From the NCBI RefSeq assembly GCF_000189635.1, contig NW_002476041.1:1519-55803 (forward strand): 54,285 bases of DNA, given 5' to 3'. A program made the position numbers and the translations under genes. Positions 36,501-48,131 of the stretch are shown piece by piece (position 1 is the stretch's first letter; the number at the start of each line of letters is the position of its first letter). The DNA is from Tetrahymena thermophila SB210. Taxonomy: Eukaryota; Ciliophora; Oligohymenophorea; Hymenostomatida; Tetrahymenidae. Below the pieces are notes generated by a model. The model had not been told where the DNA came from. It made no database searches and worked only from the letters and a program-made list of their open reading frames with translations.

Positions 36501-39500
36501 TCGTCTTCTTCGTCTTAACCATCTTCCTCATCGTCCTCATCTTTATCCCAATCAGACTTCTAAGATCCATTTTCATTTCCGCTATCATCTGAGACAACAA
36601 GATTAATTTTCTTACTCTAAAGTGACTACTGCTATTATTAAAGCTGCTAAAACTTAAGCTGTTCCTGTTGCTGCTTTTGCATTTCTTAAATATGCTATTG
36701 CCTTTCGTTGATGAAAAATTAAATTAAATTAAATTTTTTTAAATTTTTAATTATTATACCTCAACTGCATTTCTTCCTCATGTTTCTTTTTCGTGCTTTC
36801 AAGCAATTCTTTCACCTTTTTAAAAATTTCATTTTCCTAGTTAATCTTAAAGTTTAATCCAGTTTAAAGCATTTCAAAAACCTGCTAAAACTTCACATCT
36901 TATAAACTAAGCAATAATTTCGCCTCATAAATCCAACACATTTCGCATAAATTTTGATAAATCTTGCTAATTCTTTTATCGTGATGATATTCTGTTGAAA
37001 TCCCTTCCTTAATGAAACTATACAATTCCCCTTTCACTTGATTTAAATTCTAACAAACAAGATTCCACTTCTCTTAAATATCCGCTTCACATTCATCAAT
37101 ATTCTTTTTAAAATTTGTTCACAAATAAATTTTATTAACAAAAAAAAATAAAATCAACATTTTATAAAAACTCCAATTTTATTACAAAATTAAATATCAA
37201 CAAAAAATTAAATTATTAAAATATTTCCATAAATATTATCAGAAAAACAAATAATTTAAAATAAAAATAATATTTTCTAAAAAGATAAAATTTCTCTTAA
37301 AAAAATTGAATTTAAAAAAAATAATTTTATTTAAATTAAATGGAATTTGTATTAGAAATAAATTAAATTTATATTAAAAATAAATAGAGTTTCTATTAAA
37401 AAAAATAAATTTCAATTAAAATTTAAAAAGATTCCATTTCAATATGAAGGAAATTTGATTATTTTATTTTTTAAAAATAAAGAAAATATCTTTTAACAAC
37501 AAATTAAATTTCTAATAAAATTTAAAGAGATTTCATTTAAAATGAAGAAAATTTATTTAGATTTACTTTGATAATGAAGGGAATAAATATCTTTCAAAAA
37601 TATTATTTGATTCTTATTAAAACTTAATGAAATTTCATTTAAAAAAAGGAAATTTAAATGGAATTGTTTTTAAAATAATGGAAATGTCTTTTAAAAATAA
37701 ATAAATAAAAAATTTTATTGAAAAATGAGATTTATTTTGAAACTGTAATAAATAAAATAGATTTAATTTAAAAAATTGTATTTTTTTTTGTTGAAAAAAA
37801 ATATTTTAAGTAAATATTTCATTTGTTTAAAAATTAATTTTGGATATCGTTTTTATAAAATTTATATGTTTGTTGAAGAAATTACTTTGGCTTCGAGCAT
37901 GTCTTCAATTTCTAAATCGATTTCTTGAACACGCATTGATGGATCAAGCTTAATTTGGTCTTCGTTGAGGTTGAAGAAGAACTTGTGTAAGGATCTGAAC
38001 CATTAGACTGATTTTTAGATGCTTTTTAGGATTTCTAACTCTCTTTTAAAGTCTACTTTGGAGTTTTTCATTTGGCTGATTTATTCTGTGAGTTCTTTGG
38101 CTTGATCGAGTTGTTCTTTTTCAATTAGGCCAGTTTCTACAATTTTGTTGAGACCTTTAGCTATTTAACAAATGTTTTCAGTTTTTGACTAAAATTCAGA
38201 GGTAATTTCTTCGGAGAATTTAGATGATTGACAAATTTCTGATAACTTTTAGATTTATTCGACACTGTAAAACTTTTTAAATCCACTCTTGCAAATTTCT
38301 TGAATTTCTTTGAAGTAAACTATTCTTTCGTAGAATTATTTTTCTTCTTCAAATATAAATGGCAATGTTAAAATTTTTTTAAGTTGCTAGAAATAGTTGC
38401 TCTCGTCAAACTAAGAATTCAACACATTTTGGAATTATGCTTTTTGCTCTAAATAGTTGTTCATTTATTGAACTATTTAATTCAAGAAGGGAACCTTAAT
38501 TTCAAGTTTCAAGCATGATTCCAGTAAATCCTTTAGCTCTTAAAATTCAATGAGTTCATACTTACTTGTGTTATTCTAATACTAACTCAGGATAATTTGC
38601 TATTAAATGAATTCATCTTGTTATTGATTTTGCTCTAACTCTTACTGTTGTTTCTTAGCATTGTTTTCTTATTCTTTTTCATTAATAAATTCTAGGAGTC
38701 TTTCCCATTAGAGCTCATTAACTTCATATTGCTATAGCATGTCAATAATTTAATTCATTCTTGGAACTTGCAAAACTACTTTTGTAAACATTTAATTAGC
38801 AAATATTTCGAAGTCTCCCTTGCTCATAAGTTATTAATTCTTGTAAATCTTTTAGTGAGTTAAGTTATCTACATGACCCTTTCCTCCTTCTGCTTATGAT
38901 TCTTGCTCTTATTTATGATGATTTTCCTTATGTTCTTCACCCTTTTTGTCAGTTTTCTCACTATTTTTTTCTATTTCCATTGCAGTATTTTACTAATCCT
39001 TTGCATTATTATTTTCTTCGTTCATTTTTTCTTGCTATTTCTATTCACCTTTTTGGTTTTGCTCATTCTCTTCATTATCCATTTAATCTTTAACACCAGC
39101 TTCATTCTAATTTTCGTTCTTTTCATTGCTTTTTTCTTCATTTATTTTAGGATCTTCGCTATTTTCCTATTTTTGTTACTAATTTTGCTCTTCTTCAACT
39201 TGTATTTTTTCTCCATTTTAGTTATTCATTTGTTACTCCTAAGCTTATTCTTCCTACAAACTAGCTTTTGAAATGCTTTAAGTATTATTTTCTTTTTTGA
39301 TCTTGCTTTCACCATCTTGATCATTTTATGCAATATGACTACTTTTGTTTATCCTCTCTTCCTATTTGAGCTTTTATGTGAGAAGTAAATTTGCACTTCT
39401 TTCCCTTTCATCGAGAGTCTAGAACCAAATTTAAACTTCATCTTTTTCAGATTCAAGTTTTTTAATATCTTGAGAACAATCAACTGGAATTTCTCTACCT

Positions 39501-42500
39501 TCTTCCAAGATTTATTCTAGCTCCTCTATAGTAGGTCTAGTGCTTAATCTATCTCTCCATAATTAATATTTGAGATTTATAAATTCATCTTCTTCAACTT
39601 GTTCTAAACATTAAATTTCATTTTAGCAAACAAAAATAGATATTTTTATTAATGTATTTACTTTTTTCTGTGTTTTCTGCAGATTGCTTTTCTTCTTCCA
39701 TTTTACTATTTGCTTTTTAAATAATATTTTCGTAGAAACTATTAACTTTAGCATTCCAAGACTTCAACCTTTAAGCGTATTGATCTAATAATTAATATTC
39801 AACAGTATTTTTGACATCATCTTCTTCATCTTTCATTAATTCTTGCAAAATTAAAGAAGAGATCTTTTCTTATTTTTTGAAAAACACTTGGTGGACCTTC
39901 AAAATCCAATTTATAGGTTTCTTCAAGTTAAGCAGAATTCCCTTTTCCTTTGTCTTGTTCCTTTGGAACAAAGCGCTGATTCCATCAATAAGTCTTTTGA
40001 GCTCCTCATTCTTTTTTAAATTTTCTTCCAAAACTCTAAATAAATTACAAAATAAATATCTTGTTAATAAAATTATATTCCAAAAACAAATTAACTAACT
40101 AACTACATGTATTTTGCAGGACTTTTTTCATCTATTTAGACAGCCGAAACTATTTTTAACAGCTCAGTTTCCTCAATAATTTTTTATAAGAAGTCATTGA
40201 CAGCTTGATGCAGATATTTTCTTTATTTGAAAACAGTAATTTCTTGTATTTTAGAAGAAAACAAAGGAAAATAGCTTAAAAATTTGACAGCCTCATTTAT
40301 TTAACTGTCAATATTTCCCTTTTTCTAATTGAAAAGCAAATTCTAAATTCTTTGATCAGTGATCATAATAACTGAAATGAAATCCATCAAATTAAATTTA
40401 GGCATATTTGCAATCAAAATGTTAGTAGTCTCTGCTTTTCCACTTTAAAATTCCTTCAATAGTTTTTTCTTCTTATGATTGTACCAATCTTCGCACATAG
40501 TGCATCTATATTTCCCACTTGAATCATCATCTTTATCAGGATTATACTTCACACAGCTATAGTGATACCAGTCATCTAAATTCAAATTAATATTCAATAA
40601 ATAAAAAAATTCAAAAAAGTTTAAATATATTTTTCAAATAAAATTATTATTTCTATGCAAATTTAATTAATTCCCCTTAATAAATTTATTTTAATGGAAA
40701 TATTTCTTTCACTTTTTTATTTTATCATTTAAATTTATCATTAATATGAATTAAAGTAACTGTTTGTTTTGTATTTATCAAAGATTGGTTTAATGTTTAT
40801 TTTTTGCATTATATTAAAATAAATTTATTTGTTTGCTATTTATTTACCTTTATTAAAATAATTATTTTGATTCATTCAAATAAAGTTAAAATTCATTTTG
40901 ACCTGTTGTGATAATTAATCAAATTTAATGAAACTATTTAATATTTCATTTATTTATTAAAATGTATGTTTCATCATTGCTTTGATAATAGCTTTTTCTT
41001 TTAAAAATATAGTTATTTAAAGCCTATTTTTATGATACAATAAATAGCTATGACCTATTTATAAATGTTCTGATTTAATTTTTTATATGGCTTGTTATTC
41101 ATAAATAATATAAACAATTATTCAATTTTAGTTGTAGCTTTATTTAATAAACGATCTTTCATGATAGATTGATTGATTACTTTTATGCATCTGAAATAAT
41201 TTAGAGTAAATTAGATTAAAAAAGTATTAATTAATTTATTTGATGAGAAGTATGATAGATTTATGGGGACTTTTTTATTTTTTTTGGAATAGTTTGTTAG
41301 ATCTGAACATGAAGATGAAAAAAAGTAAATTGCATATTTTGAATGGATATTTGAACATAGATTAATAATTTGTTAGCTAAATGGCTGGTAAATTATTAAA
41401 TAAAATGCAAATTACTGCAAAGGTCGCAATAGACCATGTCGTCTGATGCATCTGCTTTTTAGCAGACACAGTATACGTCTATTCTTCTGTGATCAGGACA
41501 TTCAATATACATTTCACCTCCTCTGAGGTAGATTTCAGGATCAGAATTTTGGCTATCTTATGTGGCTTTATCTGAATTCTAAATTTTATCGTTTTTTGCA
41601 GATTTTTTAAGAGCTGAAGAATTCATTTTTGCTGCTGCAACTACTTGTTCTTCTTGAATGCTACTGGCTGTGGTGGCATTAAGGACGAAATTTTTCATAA
41701 CAAGATTTCCCAATTCTACTAACTTGGATTAATATTCAATTTTATTTTGCTTGGTAATTTTTGTTGCTTATTGAGTTTCTTCTATGAAATTGGTGTTTTC
41801 CTAGTTTTAATCTTAAGTTTCATCTTCGCTAAGTTTTCTTTTGCCTTTTTTCTTGGCTGATGAGATTTTGCTCTGCTTTTGCTCAGCAGGGACGATTTCA
41901 GCAGACTCAAATGAGGCTGCATTTTCTAATTAATAAATAGGTTCTCCTAATAAAATTTAAGAGATTTCATTGAAACTATGCTTCATAGACTATTGAAAGT
42001 AGACGTTTTTAGAGAGGTTGCTAGTCTCATTTTCTCCCTTGCTTATGTCAAATTTAACATTGTTAACATAATTCATACGAGCAAACCATTTAATATCTAA
42101 TGGGTCAGCTCCTGCTTTCTCCTTTTCCCTCACGTAATTCATTATGCAATAAACGTGTGCATGTTATTAACATCCGTCAGTAACACACCTTTCAATTCCA
42201 ACATCGCTTTTGCAAAAATGACAAGACTTCTTTGCTTTTTTATCTTTTTCTATGGGAGCATCACTCTATTTTACAAATGCCATTGTCCTATAATTGTCTA
42301 TTTTGACTATTCCTTTATTATAAAATCCGCATGTAATATGAACCCATTCGTTTGTTTATGAATTTTCTATCTTTTTTAAAGCTCCCTTTTTCTGATTACA
42401 AATGACACATCCCTAACATAAAATAGTTTATTTAATTCTTGTTCTATGAGAATCAACAAATAAATTTCACTGAAAAGCAAATCAATTTGATGATTTATTT

Positions 42501-43620
42501 AATTTTATTCAATAATTTACAATTGGTTTTTTAGGCTCAATCCTACACTTTTGACATAAAAAATAAAGGACCTTTTGGTCTTGTTTCTTTTTAATTAGCT
42601 CTTCTTATGTTTAGGTGTCTATCCCGTAACAATATGCATGACATTTCAAACTGCATCCGTAACAGACCATCATTTTAATACCTAAATTAATTAAATTTGT
42701 ATTTAAAATATTTCTTTTTTTTATATTTCATTCACCTTTTTCATCATTTTCTGGATAGTATTTATTATTACTCTGAAAGCAAACCTCACAATATGATTCC
42801 TATCATTCATTAATTAACAAAAAATCAATTAATATTTCAATTAAAGTTTCAAATTCAGCTATTTAATTCGCTATTTTTTCAAGGCTTTGCATGCAAATGG
42901 TTAGTTATCCAAAAATAATTGAAAATTTCTTTAAATTGATTGAACTATAAAGACTTTTAACTTTCCTTTTTAATACAAATGATTAAACAATTATATTACT
43001 TAGTAGTCCTGGTAATTGCTGAGTCGAGTAAATTTAACTTTAAAATTAGATTCTTCAAGCTTCTAATTATTATCTTTAGTTAATAACAACAATGAGTTAA
43101 ACGATTATTTCACCCCAATAATTAATTTATTTCGCTATACAGCCCAATCTAAATCCAGCAGTAGCAAGTTAGCAAGCAGTATTGTTGCATAATTATTTCG
43201 ATTATTAGTAAGTGTCTCTTCAGAAAAATAAACAATTTATTTAAAAACCTAACAAAAACAGAGCTTAATCCTTTTGTTTCAAAACAATTTCGAGTTTTCA
43301 CCATAAATTAGCTTGATTGCATTGTTGTTTGTGTAAAAAAATATCTCTAAAAAGACTTAGCTAAAAAAATGGTGCACTCTATAACTAACTAGAAAAGCAA
43401 CTTTGCTACAATTTTGTTTGATTAATATCATTAATCTAACTTGATAAAATTTAAACTGCTTTTTCAAAGATGGAAACTTTCTCCAAAATTTGATAGATTT
43501 CAAGACAAAAAAGCCTCTGCTATATCTTAACTAACTGCTGGCATCTGGCTTTGGCGTAGCGATTCTAATGTAAATCTTATATTTTGAATTTATTTTACCT
43601 ATCTGCTTCTCCTCTTCCAT
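30557..43620 (-). CDS. Giant PZP-PHD, TFIIS-central-like, SPOC-like chromatin/transcription protein
   Basis: Exons on the minus strand are 42799-42736, 42681-42521, 42412-41416, 40575-40107, 40035-39662, 39603-37886, 37103-36760, 36701-34637, 34577-34065, 33935-33132, 32933-32635, 32573-32519, 32468-31107, 31049-30959, 30905-30791 and 30728-30557 (TGA). They sum to 3201 codons with every phase consistent. Domain order: PHD-knuckle-extended PHD (42799 to about 42145); a basic linker; a second PHD (YCVCQ...CDLC, then NDWYHYSC) split by an 840-nt intron; a long helical region with PLU-1-like patterns such as PTIEELEQILEEG; an Asp/Glu tract (about 36370-36545); a TFIIS-central-like domain (about 35200-34930); an Asn-rich linker; a SPOC-like domain (about 33440-32840); and a Gln/Asn/Pro-rich tail. 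The order recalls PHF3, DIDO and Bye1, which bind RNA polymerase II, and predicts a nuclear histone reader. The N-terminus (42800-43620) is unresolved; ATG 43618-43620 is a candidate start. Confidence 0.8.
37104..37885 (-). other. 782-nt intron with degenerate internal repeats
   Basis: The donor is GTAATT after codon GCC AAA (exon end 37886) and the acceptor AG is at 37105-37104, both phase 0. The exon downstream has no in-frame ATG near its start and a TGA just upstream, so it must be spliced. The intron holds about three degenerate copies of a roughly 100-nt unit, each near a GATTTCATTT-like core, at about 37430, 37527 and 37629. Confidence 0.65.
40576..41415 (-). other. 840-nt intron splitting the second PHD finger
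   Basis: The donor GTAATT lies after CDLC plus one base, at 41415. The acceptor TTTAG ends at 40576. Splicing creates an Asn codon and restores the CxxC-N-D-W-Y-H-x-x-C core of a PHD finger, which is strong support for the junction. Nothing else is seen in the intron. Confidence 0.8.
42800..43620 (-). other. Unresolved 5' part of the giant gene, possible EPL1-like sequence
   Basis: From ATG 43620 the frame reads MEEEKQIGKINSKYKIYIRI and then ATPKPDAS, which recalls the PTPDAS motif of enhancer-of-polycomb-like (EPL1) domains that precede PZP fingers in BRPF and JADE proteins. A second coding-like exon ends at 43000 (TRLSNYQDYQ, phase 0) and can join the PHD exon at 42799 in phase. I could not link the ATG exon to it with certainty. 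Between 42999 and 42800 there is either one intron of about 200 nt or a further exon, discussed as a finding. Confidence 0.4.
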
Positions 43621-45613
43621 AATTTATTTGTGAATTCTCTATAAATATGTATAATCTATATAACAATCTATGTATATCTTTCTTTGCTTGATTTAATTTT
43701 TTAGGAGGGAATTTCTATTTATTTTCTTATATTTATTGAAATCTATCTAATACTGCTTTTCTTCTTCTTTTTGTTATTTATTTATTTATTTTTTCTTTTT
43801 TGATAATTTTTAACTCCAATTCATTCCTGCTAAAATCAATAATCTAGCAACTCATCCTTCAAACAAACAAACAAAAAAGCAAGCAAGCAAAAAAATAAAT
43901 AAGTAAACAAAATATATTATTAAAAATTTACAAAAAATCTAACAAATAAATAAATAAACAAAGCAAAAACAACTTAGAAACAAATAAATAAAAAAATAAA
44001 TGCAAAATTAATAAGAAACTAGCTAATAAGTAAATATTTGCAATGATCAAACAAATGAATACATTAAAAACAATGTATTTGTTTAAAATCATAAATTATT
44101 ATTATTATTATTGAATGATATGATAGATGAATTATTTAATTAATATATAGAGTGCTCGTTTGTATTTATGAAAATTATTTAATCAATTAATATTTGTTAC
44201 AAGTATTCTAACAAGAATTGCTTTGTCAGTCAGTCAGTCAGTCAGTCAATCAATCAGTCAATATAATCAAAAATGAATGAATATTAACTTCAAAGTTAAA
44301 ATTTGTTTTAGTCAACTCCACTCTTTTTTATTTCATTTTCAAAAATAATTAGACTTCATTTATATTTTTTATTGCTAAAATTTGTTTATTTTTAAAGTAT
44401 AAAATAAAATAAAAATATTTTCTTTTAATAAATGAATCTTATTTTCATCCTTTTCTAAATATAATTAAATTAAAAGAAACTATTAATTATTTCAAAATTT
44501 AAAATTAAATTTCATTTAAGAATAATTAAAAGTTAATTGATAAAAAAAATTAATTTTCTAAACAAAAAAATAAATTTTATAAAATAAATTTAAATAAATA
44601 GATTAAAAAAAGAAATCAAAATAATATAAAAAATTAAAAAAATTTTGTTAATTTTATCACTTGATTACTGAGTTGAAAATTATTTAAATTAAATATTAAT
44701 AAATTATATATAAAAACTTTAATATCTTTGAAGCAATAAATAATTAAAGGATCATTTAGATTATCTTAAATTCATTTGAAGTTTATTTTAAATAAAATTA
44801 AATAAAATTTTAATTAATTTGAAATATTTTCTAAAATACTTTTTTGTTAACAATCCAAGAAAAATATTAAATAAAATTATTTTGTTTTAAATAATTTTTC
44901 AAGAAAAAGAACAAATTTAAAATTTTTTCATATTAATATTTCTTAAAAAGGAAATTAAGCAGACAAATATTTTTTAAAAATTTAAACTTTAAGAAAAAGA
45001 TAAAATTAAAAAATTACTTAATTCCTCATTTAATTTTAAATATTTTTGAAATATTTTAAATAAATTATAAAATAAATATGAAACATGTCTCTTCCAATTA
45101 AATAACTGGATTAATAAATTTCTATCTAAATGAAATTTTAAAGAAATTTTTTGCACGTATGAAATGAACTTTCTAAAATTTTAAATTATGATTTCTTATC
45201 GTTCATTAATAACCGATAGTTTCTTTATTTATTTACTTTTTAAATTATTTTTTTCTGATTTTATATCTTTTGAGTGAAGATTTATTTATAATCAAAACTC
45301 ACTAAATTTATTAAGATAAAAATGTCACTTTTTCTTTCTATTTAGTTTATCTTTTTTTGTTTGTTTATAAAATTTTATGGCGCTTTTGTTAATTAAGTTT
45401 TTGTTTTTTTTGTTAATTTTATTTAATTTTAAGCTATTGAAAGAAATTTGAATTTGCAAATATTAAATTGATTTGTTTGCTTGTTTATTTATTTGTTAAT
45501 TAATTTTCAAAGTCAATGTAACATATTGAAATAATTATAAGATATCAAATTTTTAAGTAGTTTATACTTGCAATTAGAAAAATAATCAAATAGGTTTAAA
45601 TATTAATTAGCAA
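43621..45613. other. Intergenic region with a (GTCA)n run
   Basis: About 2 kb upstream of both the giant gene (minus) and the DRC8-like gene (plus), so it must hold both promoters. A simple repeat of GTCA with some ATCA units lies at about 44227-44260. Otherwise it is A/T-rich with no coding exon seen. Confidence 0.55.
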
Positions 45614-46650
45614 ATGTACGATCCGAACACTTCTCAAACTGAAAAATAAAAACAGGAAGAATTCTTAAAGCTTAAGATTTAGGAAGCTTTCAATTTATTC
45701 GTAAAAGATAAAAAAGGAATAGTTGATAAAAGGTAGTATTTGAGTTTTAAATGGCAATCAATTAATCCATTTTTGATTTAGAATTTTATTTGGATGGATT
45801 GAATAACTTTTTAAAATATAAAATAGAGAAATTCCTTATATTATGAGATACTTGGGTCAATTCCCTTCTGAAGCATAAGTTAGAGATGCAATTTTACCTG
45901 AAGTAATTAATTGAATAATGTCAATTGATTTTGTTTTTTGACCCACTTTAAAACGCAAACAAAAAGATCGAAGAAGATGAACCTAGTGAGTTTATCAAGT
46001 ATAGCAAATTCGAACCTTATATGTTAAAAGGTAAATTTTAAGCAAATTTTAGGAGAATTAATTGCTAAGAATTTAAACATAATTCTAATTTAATAGTCCT
46101 TAAAGAAAGAGAATATGAACCTGATGATCCCGAAGCATTGCTTGCTGCATTTAAGGTAAATCTTACTTACAATTTTGAAATGAATTTTTGTGCGAAACAG
46201 TTTTATTAATTAGTTAATTAATTTAATAAACAATTTATAAAAGCTTTTAGACTAAGAAGGAAAAGGTTATATTGAAATTGACATGATGAAGACATTCTTA
46301 GAAAAATAAGGGTATTTATTACAATCTAAATAGCTAGATATGATATCAAAAAACATTCATTTTTAAAAAATTAATTTTAAAGTATTGAATTCAGAGAACA
46401 AGAAACAAAGTCCTTCATAGAATTTGCAACCAATAAAGACCCTAAGTAATATATAAATAACTTTTTTCATCAATAGAATTACTTATTTCTTTAGAATAAG
46501 CTTTTAATCAATGTTTTGTATGATATTTAATTTTAACTTAGCGCAACTGTAATTTATTATGAAGACTACATCTCTAGATTACAAGCATTCACAGATAAAC
46601 ATATAGAAAGTGTTATGAAAGGTTATAATAATTTCTAAGTTAAAAAATGA
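45614..46650 (+). CDS. EF-hand protein resembling dynein regulatory complex subunit 8 (EFCAB2/FAP200)
   Basis: There are seven exons: 45614-45732, 45827-45902, 45967-46030, 46097-46155, 46244-46311, 46383-46445 and 46542-46650 (TGA), giving 185 residues with all phases consistent. The protein has two EF-hand-like pairs: QEAFNLFVKDKKGIVDKREI near the N-terminus and AAFKLLDQEGKGYIEIDMM in the second half. The middle block, with RYLGQFPSEAQVRD followed by EEDEPSEFIKYSKF and LKEREYEP, follows the DRC8/EFCAB2 family layout, as does the length. In ciliated cells DRC8 is part of the nexin-dynein regulatory complex that links axonemal doublets, which fits a ciliate. Calcium binding may be weak because several loop positions are not canonical. 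The last two exons are duplicated downstream in broken form. Confidence 0.85.
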
Positions 46651-46951
46651 ATTAATTAACTTATTAAAAATCAATAAATAAATAAATATATATCTTTTGT
46701 TCAATCTATTTTTATTTGTAGTATTTATTCTTAGCCATTCAAAAAACACCAACTATTGTTATATAAAAATTTAAAAATTTGCTAAAATAAATTCATCTTG
46801 TGATATTATTATCAGTAGAAATAATTTATTTCATCCAATAAATAAATAAAATCACTTCTATTTTATCTTTTTTATATGGTCTCTTTCTTTTAAGATTATT
46901 TTTATTTTAGAATTTAGTATTTGATCTACCAAAAACAAATTTATTTACAAC

Positions 46952-47475
46952 GAATTCAGAGAACAAGAAATAAAGTACTTCATAGAATTTGCAACCAATA
47001 AAGACCCTAAGTAATATAAAAATTACTTTTTTCATCAATAAAATTACTTATTTCTTTAGAATGATGAGCTTTTAATTAATGTTTTTGATTAAATTTAATT
47101 TTAATTTACGTAACTGTAATTTATTATGAACACAACATCTCTAGATTACAAGCCTTCACAAATAAACATATAAGTTAAAAAATTAATGAATGAACTAATT
47201 AATAAATAAATAAATTTCTTTTGTTCAATCTACTTTTATTTCTCTTGTTTATTCTTAACCATTCAAAAAACGCCAACTATTGTAAAATAAAAATTTTTAA
47301 ATTCGCTAAAATAAATTCGTCTTGTGATATTATTATCAGTAGAAATAATTTATTTCATCCAATAAATAAATAAAATCACTTCTATTTTATCTTCTTTATG
47401 TGATCTCGTTCTTTTAAGATTATTTTTATCTTCTAATATAGTATTTGATCTATCTAAAACAAATTTATTTACTCC
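46952..47475 (+). pseudogene. Broken tandem copy of the 3' end of the DRC8-like gene
   Basis: This segment repeats 46386-46950 at an offset of about 566 bases, covering most of exon 6, the last intron, exon 7 and the 3' flank. The copy has lost the acceptor AG before exon 7 (TTAGCG has become TTACGT), and exon 7 lacks the stretch encoding the end of the protein. It has no upstream exons of its own. It is a recent nonfunctional duplication. Confidence 0.88.
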
Positions 47476-48131
47476 TTATCATAAATTATTTAATCTTTTT
47501 CCCTTTATCCATTCTTTCAATCAAAAATAATCTTAAATCTAAAATTAATCTGACATTTATTATATAGCTAGCTGTTCCTTCCTACTTTTCAAATATCATC
47601 AACCGTAAATAATATCATGATTTGTGGTATTTCAAGTGATTATTATATTATCCATTAAACATTTTTTTGTTTAAATCTTAATTAATTACTTTCTTTATAT
47701 CTGTTTTAAAAATGCTAACGAAAATTAATCAAAATACAAACAAAGAGCTTTTTTCAAATTTTGAGAGTAAAAAAATTGTTTAAAAATAATTAAATAAATA
47801 AAAAATAAAAAATTTTTATAAAAGTGATCACAGTGCGCTAGACCCCTTTTTTATCTATATATAATTTTTTTCAAATATGACTAAATAAATAACTAGCCAT
47901 CTCTAATTACTACTATATATATTTTTAAGTATTCGTTTTAAATACAAATATTAAGTTTAAATAGTGAATGTTAAATTAATTTTTCTGTGATATCTCTTAA
48001 TAAACCAAATATAAAAGTTAATATTTGATAATTAATTAATTATTATATTTATTTGTTCTTTTAATCCATTTATAATTAATTAATTAATTAAATTTCATAA
48101 ATTGCTATTCAATATTTTTGATTAATAAAAA
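47476..48131. other. Intergenic, no gene seen
   Basis: A/T-rich region upstream of LRR gene 6. No motif or exon is recognised. Confidence 0.5.

Noticed and set aside
36289..36600. Minus-strand Met/Lys-rich ORF and the plus-strand Ile/Val-rich ORF over the same place
   Set aside because: Both are shadows, in other frames, of the Asp/Glu tract of the giant gene, whose frame fits the flanking exons and splice phases.
38896..39271. Plus-strand hydrophobic ORFs (up to 122 residues), Phe/Leu/Ile-rich
   Set aside because: They are the complement of a Glu/Lys/Gln/Asn-rich part of the giant gene; the hydrophobic composition is a by-product of reading the opposite strand.
44227..44260. GTCA repeats resembling a short array
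   Set aside because: The unit is four bases with no spacers, so it is a microsatellite and not a CRISPR array.
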